A stretch of DNA of 64,000 bases from Terriglobus roseus (GTDB lineage: Bacteria; Acidobacteriota; Terriglobia; Terriglobales; Acidobacteriaceae): NCBI RefSeq assembly GCF_900105625.1, contig NZ_FNSD01000001.1, positions 3,534,001 through 3,598,000 on the forward strand. Reading direction: 5' to 3'. The notes under the pieces are model-generated. The model searched no databases. It saw nothing but the letters and a program-made list of their open reading frames with translations, and was not told the DNA's origin. This document shows, in pieces, positions 46,106 to 55,210 of the stretch (its first letter is position 1; each line of letters starts with the position of its first letter). Both the position numbers and the translations under genes were made by a program.

Positions 46106-46501
46106 ATGGCTACCAAGCGACGCAGCAAAGGCGCCTACATGATCTCTGCCGTGGCAGAGATGTACGCCATTCATCCGCAGACGTTGCGGCTGTATGAGCG
46201 TGAAGGACTTCTGCGCCCATCGCGGTCTGAGGGCAACACGCGCCTGTATACCGACGAAGACCTGGAGCGGCTGGAGTTCATCCTGAATCTGGCGCGCGAT
46301 CTTGGCGTGAATATTGCCGGGATCGCCATCATCCTGCAGATGCGGGAACGCATGGAGCAGATGAACAGCGACATGCAGAACTTCGTCAGCTACATGCGGG
46401 ACGAGATGTTGAGCCGCATGCAGCAACCGCCACGGTCCGAGGCGGGACTGGTGCCGATGAAACGCACCGTCGTGGTTGGTAAGACGGTCCGCAAGCGTTG
46501 A
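46106..46501 (+). CDS. hspR: HspR-type MerR-family heat-shock repressor
   Basis: 131 aa. The MerR winged helix-turn-helix begins YMISAVAEMYAIHPQTLRLYEREGLL (about residues 11-36) with the HspR-typical HPQTLR, then EGNTRLYTDEDLERL, and GVNIAGIAIIL followed by a Met/Glu-rich coiled coil. No metal-binding Cys. HspR represses dnaK-type operons by binding HAIR operators, often with DnaK as co-repressor. A HAIR-like site precedes dnaJ at 43214 and a weaker one lies upstream of dnaK. 15 bases after the GNAT gene. Confidence 0.88.
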   Translation: MATKRRSKGAYMISAVAEMYAIHPQTLRLYEREGLLRPSRSEGNTRLYTDEDLERLEFILNLARDLGVNIAGIAIILQMRERMEQMNSDMQNFVSYMRDEMLSRMQQPPRSEAGLVPMKRTVVVGKTVRKR

Positions 46502-46503
46502 TC

Positions 46504-47736
46504 ATGTGTCACCTGATGCTTGCTGCCGCCACTCCCATGCACCTGGGCGATGTGCTTTTCTGGACCGCCGTTCTCGGGACCGTGACATCGCTCGTCTTCT
46601 GCGGCCTTGCGCTTGCGGCGGCGCTACGCTTCCATCGCCGCCGAGTAGTCTCACTTCGTACTCCCGCGACCTTTACTCCGCCCATCAGCCTGCTGAAGCC
46701 ATTGCACGGCACGCAGCCTGGTCTGGAGACGAGCATTGAAAGTTTCTTTCAGCAGGACTATCCGGCGCCCTATGAGATTCTCTTCTGCGCGCGCCACCTT
46801 CAGGATGAGGGCATCCAGCTCGCGCATTCGATTGCGCAGCGCTATCCGAATCAGCCGGTACGGTATTTCGCCTGTGGCGAGCCGCTGTACCCCAACCCCA
46901 AGATGTTCTCACTGGGTGTGATGAGTGAGGGCGCGGCCTACCCGCACCTGGTAACAAGCGACGCCGATGCACGCGTGTCTCCGGACTACCTGCTGCAGTG
47001 TGTCCAGGCGCTTGCACCGGGTCACACCGTCAAGGGAAGACAGGTTGAACTGGCATCGTGCCTTTACATCGGTCACGTGGACAAGGGTGGCCTCTTCACA
47101 CGACTCGACGCCGTCGGGAAGACGGTCGAAATGGGGTCCGGCGTGCTGGTCGCCGACATGCTCAGCGGCACAGATTTCGCGCTGGGCGTGACCATGGTTC
47201 TCCAGAAAAGGACCTTCGCCGATGGTGGCGGTTATGCCGATCTTGGAAATCACTGGGCGGAGGACTTCGTGCTGGGCAATCGGCTCGCTCACGCGGGCCG
47301 TGGCGTGGAGATGTCCACGCATGTGATCAAGCTGATTGTGGCGGACCAAGGTGTGGTCCGGTCGTTTCGCGATCAACTGCGGTGGATGCAGAGCACGCGG
47401 CGCTCGCGGCCCGCGGGACATCTTGGAACAGGATTGACGTTTGCCATGCCATTTGGTCTGCTCGGATTTGCAGTGGAGGCGGCGCGAGCGCATTGGGGCG
47501 CAGCGTTTGCGTTCCTTGCCATTGCAATCGTCAACCGTATGCTGCAGGCGTTTACCATGCTGCGCGTGCTGGGCGCTGAGGACGTGGCATTTCAGACGCT
47601 GATCTATCCACTGCGCGACCTGCTGGGATTCATCGTCTGGTGCAGCAGCTATCTGCCCGCGGACACCAGCTATCACGGCACCAGGTTCCGCATCATGCCG
47701 GACGGCACGTTGAAGGCGGACGGAGCGCAGCCTTAG
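46504..47736 (+). CDS. Glycosyltransferase family 21 (ceramide-glucosyltransferase/HpnI-like)
   Basis: 410 aa with an N-terminal membrane helix and two or three C-terminal ones. Cytoplasmic GT-A core: SLLKPLHG, TSDADARV (D2), the third Asp in HWAEDFVLG, and RDQLRWMQSTR, the Q/RxxRW motif of processive and ceramide transferases. Relatives are ceramide glucosyltransferases and HpnI of hopanoid synthesis. Acceptor lipid unknown; no other hopanoid gene is in the window. Begins 2 bases after hspR. Confidence 0.85.
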   Translation: MCHLMLAAATPMHLGDVLFWTAVLGTVTSLVFCGLALAAALRFHRRRVVSLRTPATFTPPISLLKPLHGTQPGLETSIESFFQQDYPAPYEILFCARHLQDEGIQLAHSIAQRYPNQPVRYFACGEPLYPNPKMFSLGVMSEGAAYPHLVTSDADARVSPDYLLQCVQALAPGHTVKGRQVELASCLYIGHVDKGGLFTRLDAVGKTVEMGSGVLVADMLSGTDFALGVTMVLQKRTFADGGGYADLGNHWAEDFVLGNRLAHAGRGVEMSTHVIKLIVADQGVVRSFRDQLRWMQSTRRSRPAGHLGTGLTFAMPFGLLGFAVEAARAHWGAAFAFLAIAIVNRMLQAFTMLRVLGAEDVAFQTLIYPLRDLLGFIVWCSSYLPADTSYHGTRFRIMPDGTLKADGAQP

Positions 47737-48323
47737 ACCTTGAGCATGCCGCGAAACCCCCTGGCGCGATAGAACGACTGTGGCGTGTTGTGATACACAA
47801 ACACGCGACCGAAGCGGCGATCTCCAAAGATGCCTCCACCCAGTTTCGCGACCTCTGAGGGTGTCTTGAGCCAGCTCTGGGATTTGGTGTCGAAGCTTCC
47901 CAGAGACTGCAGCAGCCCGTAGTGTTCTTCATCCAGCACCTCAATTCCCATCTCTGCGGCCATGCCAAGCGCGCTGCCTGAAACGGGAAGGCCTTCGTCC
48001 CTTCTTTTCTCGTAACCCCTGGGGTCGTAGCAGATGTTTCTGCGTCCCTCCGGGCTCTCCGCCGAGCAATCGCAGAAGATGTACTGCGCGGAGTCCGCGT
48101 CCTGGCCGATGACATCAGGCTCTCCGCCCGAAGCTTCCATCGCGCTCAGGGACCGCAACGCTTCCGGCTGGGCTTCGAGTCTTACCTGGACATCGGCCCA
48201 GCTGAGTCCTTTGTGGCGCGCCTCATGCTTTGTAAAACGATCTTTCAGGATCGCGAGGAGTGCGTCCTGTTGCTTCTTCGAAAGCTTTCCTGCGGGCACG
48301 GCTCCGTCCTCTGACCGCGTCAT
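47733..48323 (-). CDS. DUF4256 family protein
   Basis: 196 aa, the full length of the family. Conserved segments: GGEPDVIGQD, CDCSAESPEGRRNICYD, LDEEHYGLLQSL, SWLKTPSEVAKLGGGIFGDRRFGRVFVYHN and the final RGFRGML. Found as a single domain in many bacteria, function unknown. It overlaps the glycosyltransferase gene end by 4 bases, convergently. Confidence 0.85.
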   Translation of the reverse strand: MTRSEDGAVPAGKLSKKQQDALLAILKDRFTKHEARHKGLSWADVQVRLEAQPEALRSLSAMEASGGEPDVIGQDADSAQYIFCDCSAESPEGRRNICYDPRGYEKRRDEGLPVSGSALGMAAEMGIEVLDEEHYGLLQSLGSFDTKSQSWLKTPSEVAKLGGGIFGDRRFGRVFVYHNTPQSFYRARGFRGMLKV

Positions 48324-48403
48324 TCTCCGAGGTGCATCGCAACGCCGTCAGGCAATGGAATATCACCCCGACATCGCACAGGCAACGGCAAACTTCTCCC
48401 GCC

Positions 48404-50305
48404 TCAGGGCTTGTTGGTGAGAATCATCTTGCCTCCGGAGGAGGCGAAGATGCGCACCGGCGCGAATCTCTGCAGGTCCGCGATGCGCGGCTTCTCATAG
48501 GTCAGCAGGTACACGCGTTGCGGGCTCGCCCATGCGCGGTGCAGGCTGGCCTCGTCTTCGAAGATGTGTGGCGCGTCGGGCCAAAACGAACCAAACCACG
48601 GTCCGTTGACGCGGCCATTCACCAGTTGCAGCGGGTGCCGTGTGTAGAAGAGGATCGTCGATCCGCTGGTGAGTTCTCCGTCCAGCATAACGGCGTCCTC
48701 CGGCTTTACCACCGTGGCCAGCTGCGTCCCCAATCCCTTCGATCCAATGATGGGATAGAAGCGTGCAAGGCCGGCGTGCACGCACAACAGGACACCGCAC
48801 ATGCTGACGGCGAGCACGGAATTCGCGGTACGTTCGCGATTGGCATTGCGCCGGTTGCCGTTTCGGCGCAGCCACCAGGCGATGGGCCCAACGCCGAGCA
48901 TGCAGACAGCCATGCCCAGCAAGGGTGCGCGGAAGAAGCCCATGGCGCGGGTCGTCAGGTCATGCAGATGGCCGAGGGCCAGGTTGTACTGGTCGGGATT
49001 GCTTGTGAGCAGTTGCGAAATGTCGGCACCCGCTGGTGCTGACGGCGAGATGATGCCGAAGACGCCGCAGATGACGGCGATCACCGTGCAGAGTGGCAGC
49101 AGGAACCATGTGCTGGCGCGAAGAATGTTGCGTCGCAATCCTGCATCGCCATGCTCTGCACCGGCGACGACACCACCAGCCATCAGCGCCAGCGCGGGGA
49201 GCGCAGGCAGCGAGTAATACTCCTGCCGCGAGGAGAGTGTGAAGAAGCCAAGCACCATGCCGCTCCACAGCAATACTGTCAGTGCGGCCTGCTTGCGCTT
49301 GCTGTTGTCCAGGGAGCGGTCGCGCCACAGCCGCGCATACTGCGTCCATGCTGCGGGCAGGAAAGCAACCCACGGCATGAGCCACAGGAAGAACATCAGC
49401 CAGAAGAGCGGGATGGGCACCTGGCCGTAGTCATGCGGAATGCGCAGGCCGCGGAACCGCATGAAGTGCTCATTGATGATGTAGAACCAGAACCATCCAG
49501 CGTGCTCCGGGAGGCCGGTGCCTGCGGGCATGGCGATGGCAGGATTCCGTAATGCGGCAAGCACGTGCCACGGCAGAGCGATCGCTGCAAACATGGCCAG
49601 CGCGCTGAAGAGGGGCAGGCTCACCATGCGGCGCGTCTGCTTGGTCAGCAGTGCGTACAGCACCACGAAGCCGATGGGAAAGACGATTCCGATCAGGCCC
49701 TTCGTCAACAGATTGAGCGCCATCACTGCGGCGAAGGCCAATGTTGCCCAACGTGCCGCAGTGGCCTTTCCCGCCTGCGCGTGGTCGAGTGCGATGAGGA
49801 ACAAGTGCACGCCAAGCGTCATCCACAGAGCGTTAAGGATGTCCGGAATGTAGAAGCGTGTGAAGAGGTACGGGCCCAGGCTGGTCGCCATGGCGAGCGC
49901 TGCGTAGAAGCCTCCTCGCTCGCCGAATAACCTGCGGCCCAGGGCATAGACGGCGAGGAAGAGTCCGAGTACCGCGAGGGACAGCGGCAGACGTGCGGCC
50001 CAGTCATAGGGGCCAAAGATCTTCATGCCGGCGGCTGCCATCCAGTACATCAGGGGTGGCTTGTCAAAGAAGCGTATGCCGTCGACGTAGGGCGTGACGT
50101 AGTCGTGGCGCTGCAGCATCTCGCGCGCCACTTCAATATAGATGCTGTCGACATCATCGAGCAGGCCGGGGGTAAACAGGCAGCCGAGGTGCAGCACAAG
50201 CCACACACAAACCAGGACCGCGAGAGAGCGGCGGCGGAGTTGTCGAGCGGGCGCGGTGGTGATGGGTGATTCGAGGCTGGAAGAAAAGGACATCAGTGCC
50301 TTCAT
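48404..50305 (-). CDS. ArnT/PMT-like membrane glycosyltransferase, copy 1
   Basis: 633 aa, about twelve transmembrane helices. After the first helix comes LLDDVDSIYIEVAREMLQRHDYVTPYVDGIRFFDKPPLMYW, the ArnT/GT83 signature (the acidic DD plus F-x-KPP-x-x-Y-W). ArnT-type enzymes transfer a sugar from undecaprenyl phosphate to lipid A or other targets at the outer leaflet. A soluble C-terminal part (about 540-633) follows. Homologous to the gene at 50354; both lie on the minus strand, 48 bases apart. The acceptor is unknown. Confidence 0.88.
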   Translation of the reverse strand: MKALMSFSSSLESPITTAPARQLRRRSLAVLVCVWLVLHLGCLFTPGLLDDVDSIYIEVAREMLQRHDYVTPYVDGIRFFDKPPLMYWMAAAGMKIFGPYDWAARLPLSLAVLGLFLAVYALGRRLFGERGGFYAALAMATSLGPYLFTRFYIPDILNALWMTLGVHLFLIALDHAQAGKATAARWATLAFAAVMALNLLTKGLIGIVFPIGFVVLYALLTKQTRRMVSLPLFSALAMFAAIALPWHVLAALRNPAIAMPAGTGLPEHAGWFWFYIINEHFMRFRGLRIPHDYGQVPIPLFWLMFFLWLMPWVAFLPAAWTQYARLWRDRSLDNSKRKQAALTVLLWSGMVLGFFTLSSRQEYYSLPALPALALMAGGVVAGAEHGDAGLRRNILRASTWFLLPLCTVIAVICGVFGIISPSAPAGADISQLLTSNPDQYNLALGHLHDLTTRAMGFFRAPLLGMAVCMLGVGPIAWWLRRNGNRRNANRERTANSVLAVSMCGVLLCVHAGLARFYPIIGSKGLGTQLATVVKPEDAVMLDGELTSGSTILFYTRHPLQLVNGRVNGPWFGSFWPDAPHIFEDEASLHRAWASPQRVYLLTYEKPRIADLQRFAPVRIFASSGGKMILTNKP

Positions 50306-50353
50306 CTGTACGGCAACAGACGTGTGGTGCGCAAGTCGATCCTGTGTGTGAGG

Positions 50354-52219
50354 TTAATTCTGCGGATGCAACGGACGATCCGTGATGAGAGCCTTGCCGG
50401 AGACTTCGGACATGATGATCCCGCGTGTGCCCAGCAGCCGGTCCACGACCTGGCGCTTCTCCTCCGGCACAAACAAGACCTTGCGCGGACCTTTCCCCCA
50501 GTTGCCGGTGAGGTCGGCGTTGGAAAGGAAGATGGGCGGCGCGTCCTGGAACGTCGATCCGAACCACATGGACGTCGAGCGTCCTTCCACAAGGGGCACG
50601 ATGCGTCCGGTGTAGAAGGGCAGTGTGGAGCCATATGCCTGGTCGCCATAAAGCATCAACTGTGTGCCTGGCTCGATCACACCACTGTGTTCCGCAGCTA
50701 TGTAGGTATCTGCCAGCGCAGCGGAAGACAGCATGGGTGCGAAACGAATCAGCGCGATATGTGCGGCAATCAGGAAAACGCCGGAGGTGAGCGCGACCGC
50801 AATGGTGCTCTGCACGGCCTGACCGCGACGGCGGAGGAACCACGCCAGCGTTGGCCCAATCGCGAAGACTACCGCAGCCAGCGCGGCGGGCAGTCGCAGT
50901 GCGGCGAAGGACGGTCCCGTGAGATCGAAGAAGTGGGACATGGACAGCGTGTAGTCGCCCACACCACGGTGAGCCAGCAGCGCGCCGATATCCGAGACGT
51001 AGGGCAGATGGCGAGAACTCCATAGGCCCGAGGCGAGTGTCGCCGCAATGGCCAGTCCAAGCACTGCGAATGCCGCGTGGGCAGCGGTGAGCCAGCCACG
51101 AACGCGTGCATGCCGCTCAGCCGCAGTCAGTCCTGCTGCGGTCAGTACGGCAAGCGGCAGGTAGGCCGGGAACGTGTAGTACTCCTGGTTGGTCGAGATC
51201 GAAAAGAACACCAGGATCAACGCTGCGAAGCTGGTCAGTAGCAGGAGCGTGCGGCCTTCATAGGTATGCCGCAGGCCCGAAAAACGGCCACGGCGCAGCC
51301 ACGCAACAGCAAAGCCGGCCGGGAAGAAGAGGCTCCATGGGAAGAGCCATGCCAGGTGCAGCAGCCAGTACAGGCCACCCGGCAGTTTGTTGTAGTCATG
51401 CGGGATGCGGCGACCCAGGAAACGCATGAAGTGTTCATTGACAAAGTAGAACCAGAAGAAGCCATGGCCGCCGTACGCGCCGGTGTTCCGCAACCCCGCA
51501 AGGATGTGCCAGGGGGCTGCGATGGCCAGGAACAGCAGCGTGCCGGTGACCAGTCGAAGCTCGCGCCAGCGCCTCCACTCAGCCATGATCGTGGCATAGA
51601 GCATCAGCGCGCCGCCAACGAAGACGATGGCGATCAATCCCTTGGTAAGCACTGCAAGGGCGAGGAATGCCCATGCCGCGTAGATGTGTCTAGGACTTCT
51701 TTCTTCGAGGCCTCGCTGTACGGCATAGAGCGTGGCCGCGAGAAACAGGCTCAGCAGCACTTCCGGGATGAAAACGCGCGTAAAGAGGAAGACGCCGACC
51801 GACGTAAGGACCATCAGTCCCGCATACAGCGCGGTGCGTTCGTTCCACGCACGGCGCGCCCAGCGGTACGCCAGCAGTGCCAGTAACAGGACGCCCAACG
51901 CCTGGGGCAGATGGACAGCGAACGCATTGAAGCCAAAGATTCGGAAGACCCCGGCCACAAGCCAGTAGGGCAGTGGCGCTTTTTCCAGGTACCGAATGCC
52001 ATCGACGCGCAGGGTAACGAAGTCGTGCGTCAGAAGAATGTTGCGCGCGGCACTCGCATGCGTGGCGTCGGCATCATCCAGCAGCGGTGGAGCAAAGAGC
52101 GCTGCTGCGTAGACTGCAATCCAGAGAACAACCAGAAGAAGCACATGCCTGCGGGCGGGCGTGGAGCTGGCCGCAGCCGTCACCGCCGGGGTCGATGCTA
52201 TCTGTGCGGTGCTGGACAT
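50354..52219 (-). CDS. ArnT/PMT-like membrane glycosyltransferase, copy 2
   Basis: 621 aa from ATG 52219 (MSSTAQIAS); the frame extends to 52555 but overlaps the divergent Ppx gene. Same signature as copy 1: LLDDADATHASAARNILLTHD and YLEKAPLPYWL (KAP in place of KPP), about twelve helices, and a conserved NEHFMRFLGRRIPHDYNKLPGG segment matching NEHFMRFRGLRIPHDYGQVPIP in copy 1. An old tandem duplication, probably specialised for a different donor or acceptor. Confidence 0.86.
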   Translation of the reverse strand: MSSTAQIASTPAVTAAASSTPARRHVLLLVVLWIAVYAAALFAPPLLDDADATHASAARNILLTHDFVTLRVDGIRYLEKAPLPYWLVAGVFRIFGFNAFAVHLPQALGVLLLALLAYRWARRAWNERTALYAGLMVLTSVGVFLFTRVFIPEVLLSLFLAATLYAVQRGLEERSPRHIYAAWAFLALAVLTKGLIAIVFVGGALMLYATIMAEWRRWRELRLVTGTLLFLAIAAPWHILAGLRNTGAYGGHGFFWFYFVNEHFMRFLGRRIPHDYNKLPGGLYWLLHLAWLFPWSLFFPAGFAVAWLRRGRFSGLRHTYEGRTLLLLTSFAALILVFFSISTNQEYYTFPAYLPLAVLTAAGLTAAERHARVRGWLTAAHAAFAVLGLAIAATLASGLWSSRHLPYVSDIGALLAHRGVGDYTLSMSHFFDLTGPSFAALRLPAALAAVVFAIGPTLAWFLRRRGQAVQSTIAVALTSGVFLIAAHIALIRFAPMLSSAALADTYIAAEHSGVIEPGTQLMLYGDQAYGSTLPFYTGRIVPLVEGRSTSMWFGSTFQDAPPIFLSNADLTGNWGKGPRKVLFVPEEKRQVVDRLLGTRGIIMSEVSGKALITDRPLHPQN

Positions 52220-52328
52220 TCTGTTGGTTCGACGCCTCGCGATGCTTTCTGTGTACAGCATGAAGATGCAATGTCGTACGCGAAGTTTCATGCTGATTCG
52301 CGTCATAGCTACATCGTGTAGAGTGCAG

Positions 52329-53975
52329 ATGTTGCACCCGGAAGCGCCGGCGGAGGTCGCCGTACACCCAGTGCAGGAGGAAGCGTTGCCCACTTTTGCA
52401 GCAATCGACATCGGGTCCAATTCTTGCCGGCTCGCCATTGCCACGGTGGAACAGCACAAAGTAAAGGGATTCCACGAGGACAGAGAAGTTGTCCGCCTGG
52501 GCGACAGTGTCTTCGAAACGGGTGAAATCTCCCCCGATGCGATGGCCAACACCATCCGCGCGCTGAAGCGATTTCAGAAGTCTGTGCAGGCGCAGCCTGT
52601 GGATCGTGTGCGTGTTGTCGCGACGTCCGCCATGCGCGATGCGCGCAATGCCGCCGCCTTTATTGCCTGGGTGAAGTCCGCGACCGGATGGGTTGTCGAG
52701 GTCATCTCTGGTCTTGAAGAGGGGCGTCTGATCCACTTGGGCGTGGTCACGCATGAGCCCGGAGCCCGAGGCCGCTGTGTCCTCATCGACCTTGGGGGCG
52801 GATCGTGCGAGGTCACCCTGTCCGATGGCGGACGCATTCAGAGCATGGTTTCACTGCCGCTTGGTTCCGTGCGTCTGCAGCAGGAGTTCCTGCACAACGA
52901 CCCGCCAACGGCCGATCAGCAGAGCCAGCTCCACAGCTACATCGATCGCGAGATGCGCAAGCTGGAACGCAAGATGGGAAAGCCTGGCGCGCCGCTGGTG
53001 ATTGCAACCTCCGGTGCGGCAGCTGCCCTGGCAGAGGCGAGCAAGCACCCAAGCATGTTGCCAAAGGCACTCGCCAAAGCTGCCAAGATGGTGAAGAAAT
53101 CGACCATCGCACGGCGCGTCTCCACGAAGATCGTCCCACTGGAGACGGATACGGCTTCCGTTCGCCGCCTGGCCAACAAACTCGTCAAGATGAAGAACAG
53201 CGAGCGCCTTGTGATTCCGGGCATTGGACCGAAGCGCAGCGAGATCATCATTGGCGGCGCGTTCGTATATGCCGACATCCTGGAGCGACTGCACCTCAAG
53301 GGATTCCGCTACTCACCGCTGGGTCTACGCGACGGCATCCTCGCGCAGATGCTCTCGGACTCAGACGAGCGTGCGTCGGTCCATAAGGCTGTCGAGCAGG
53401 AGCGGTGGGAGGGCGTGCTTGAGGTCTGCCGCCGTTACAACATCGATCCCAAGCGTGCCGACTCGGTACGCGCGGATGCGGTGCGACTCTTCGACGCTAC
53501 CGAGCGCGTGCATGGTCTGCCTGAGGAGTATCGCGAGCTTCTGAGTGCCGCAGCCATGATGAACGAGGTGGGCAAGTTCATGAACCACCAGGGCCATCAC
53601 CGGCACACGCAGTACATCATCGAGAACTCAGAGATCTTCGGCTTCTCATCCGGTGAGCGTACGACCATGAGCGCCATCGCACGTTACCTGGGCAAGAGTC
53701 GTCCAGACCCGATGGATCGCCCCATGCGCAGCATTCCCGTGGAAGAGCATTCGAATGTCGGTCGCGCCATTGTGCTGCTGCGACTGGCCGTAGCGCTCAA
53801 TCAGAACCGTGCGACAGAAGCGCTGCAGGTAGCAGTTCGCGTATATCCCAAGCGCGTGCTGGTAGAGCTTCACGCCGGCAAGAACGGCGCCGAGCTGGAG
53901 CGCTGGATGTTGAAGAAGGAAGCCGCTTACTTCCGGGAGATCTTCCGGCGCGACCTGATCGTCGAGTTGGCGTAG
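52329..53975 (+). CDS. Ppx/GppA phosphatase with HD-like C-terminal domain
   Basis: 548 aa from ATG 52329. Actin-like ASKHA fold: FAAIDIGSNSCRLAIA (phosphate 1), VVATSAMRDA and VLIDLGGGSCEVTLSDG (phosphate 2). The C-terminal half is an HD-like helical domain (LLSAAAMMNEVGKFMNHQGHHRHTQYII), as in exopolyphosphatases. It cleaves inorganic polyphosphate or pppGpp; sequence cannot separate the two. Its 3' end overlaps the convergent SixA gene by 49 bases. Confidence 0.9.
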   Translation: MLHPEAPAEVAVHPVQEEALPTFAAIDIGSNSCRLAIATVEQHKVKGFHEDREVVRLGDSVFETGEISPDAMANTIRALKRFQKSVQAQPVDRVRVVATSAMRDARNAAAFIAWVKSATGWVVEVISGLEEGRLIHLGVVTHEPGARGRCVLIDLGGGSCEVTLSDGGRIQSMVSLPLGSVRLQQEFLHNDPPTADQQSQLHSYIDREMRKLERKMGKPGAPLVIATSGAAAALAEASKHPSMLPKALAKAAKMVKKSTIARRVSTKIVPLETDTASVRRLANKLVKMKNSERLVIPGIGPKRSEIIIGGAFVYADILERLHLKGFRYSPLGLRDGILAQMLSDSDERASVHKAVEQERWEGVLEVCRRYNIDPKRADSVRADAVRLFDATERVHGLPEEYRELLSAAAMMNEVGKFMNHQGHHRHTQYIIENSEIFGFSSGERTTMSAIARYLGKSRPDPMDRPMRSIPVEEHSNVGRAIVLLRLAVALNQNRATEALQVAVRVYPKRVLVELHAGKNGAELERWMLKKEAAYFREIFRRDLIVELA

Positions 53976-54475
53976 AGCGTACGCACCACGCGCGGATCCA
54001 GCATCCACTGCAGCGTGGCGGCGCCGCGCTCAAGGTTCAGCCTTGCAATGCCGCCCTTACGCAGGCGGACGCTGGCTGGCGGCCGGCTCGCGGTGGTCGG
54101 CTGCGCGGGCTGCATCAGCAGACCCAGGTACTGCACAAGGTTGGGACTGTGCCCGACGACGAGCAGTGACTCGTGCCCGGCGCATTCCACCAGCAGCTTC
54201 TCGAACTGTGCGAAGGTGGCGGATGGTGCAAGCGCGTCCGATAGAAGAATCTTCTGCTCGTAGCCGGTCTCCGTGCCGACGAGTGACGCGGTCTGCAGGC
54301 TGCGCTTGAGTGGACTGCTGACGATGAGGTCGAAGCTCACATTCATCGATGACAGGGTATTGCCCAGGAGCAGGCAGTCGCGCTTGCCTGCCTTATCCAG
54401 CGGGCGCTTCACGTCCAGCACGGGGTTGGAACGCCGCTGGCCAGCCGATGCATGTCGAAGCATGTAGAGATTCAT
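53927..54475 (-). CDS. SixA-type phosphohistidine phosphatase
   Basis: 182 aa from ATG 54475. Histidine-phosphatase fold: MLRHASAG (the RHG-type motif with the phospho-accepting His), VSSPLKRSLQTA and LLVVGHSPNL (second His). SixA proteins dephosphorylate histidines on phosphotransfer domains; some relatives act on phosphosugars. The C-terminal basic tail is encoded within the last 49 bases of the opposite-strand Ppx gene. Four bases separate its start from the end of the methyltransferase gene upstream on the same strand. Confidence 0.85.
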   Translation of the reverse strand: MNLYMLRHASAGQRRSNPVLDVKRPLDKAGKRDCLLLGNTLSSMNVSFDLIVSSPLKRSLQTASLVGTETGYEQKILLSDALAPSATFAQFEKLLVECAGHESLLVVGHSPNLVQYLGLLMQPAQPTTASRPPASVRLRKGGIARLNLERGAATLQWMLDPRVVRTLYANSTIRSRRKISRK

Positions 54476-54478
54476 CAC

Positions 54479-55210
54479 CTACGATTCTAGCGGTTCCGGC
54501 CGTACCTCACAGCGCCACAGCTCGGCCGTAAGCAAGCCGCCCAGCATTACGGTCTGATCCTGCAAGACCAGTCCGTATGCCGACAGGGCGCTTCGATAGT
54601 CCGGCAGTTGTTGTGCCCTCAGGCCCGTAAGCAAGCGAAAGCTGAGGTAGAGACCGCGCACGACGATCCACGCGGGGAGCCGCATCGCACCGCGTGTTGG
54701 CACTGCAAACTCTGAGATGATCCACCGCGCATCCGCGGTCATGCGGGGGCGTACGTCTGCCACGAGCCGCTTCACCTCTTCGGTCGTGAGGCAGTCGAGG
54801 AAGAAGTGTGTCGTGATCAGGTCGAAGTGCTCTCCTCGGAGCACATCCGGCATGCCTTGCGAAAGATCGGCGACGTATGTTGCGAGCAGGTTGTCAGCGA
54901 AAGCACAGCGTGATCGAAGCAGCGCGAGCATCGCTGCGCTGCTGTCGACGGCTACGACTCGTCTGGCTTTTGGAGGCCGCGTCTCCTGGGCGAGACTTGG
55001 ATCACCCGCTTTGGAACTGGGCGCACCGTGATCGACCAGTGCGCGTAGCAAGCGTTCTGCGAAGCGGCCGTCGCCATCGCCCAGCAGCAGGGCATGTCGC
55101 GTGCTGGCGAGTTGCGGCAGGAAGTAAAATCGGCACCGCTCGAGTGCGCGGCCGAAGGAAAGGTATTCCATCCACCGGTAGGGCCTTGAAAGGCGATCGA
55201 AGCCGCTCAT
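54479..55210 (-). CDS. SAM-dependent methyltransferase
   Basis: 243 aa from ATG 55210 (MSGFDRLSRPYRW). Class I Rossmann fold: ALLLGDGDGRFAERLL (motif I), VVAVDSSAAMLALLRSR (motif II) and FDLITTHFFLDCLT (motif IV). The N-terminus PYRWMEYLSFG is typical for a group of small-molecule or lipid methyltransferases. It overlaps the upstream membrane-protein gene by 4 bases, so the two probably work on the same substrate. Confidence 0.82.
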   Translation of the reverse strand: MSGFDRLSRPYRWMEYLSFGRALERCRFYFLPQLASTRHALLLGDGDGRFAERLLRALVDHGAPSSKAGDPSLAQETRPPKARRVVAVDSSAAMLALLRSRCAFADNLLATYVADLSQGMPDVLRGEHFDLITTHFFLDCLTTEEVKRLVADVRPRMTADARWIISEFAVPTRGAMRLPAWIVVRGLYLSFRLLTGLRAQQLPDYRSALSAYGLVLQDQTVMLGGLLTAELWRCEVRPEPLES

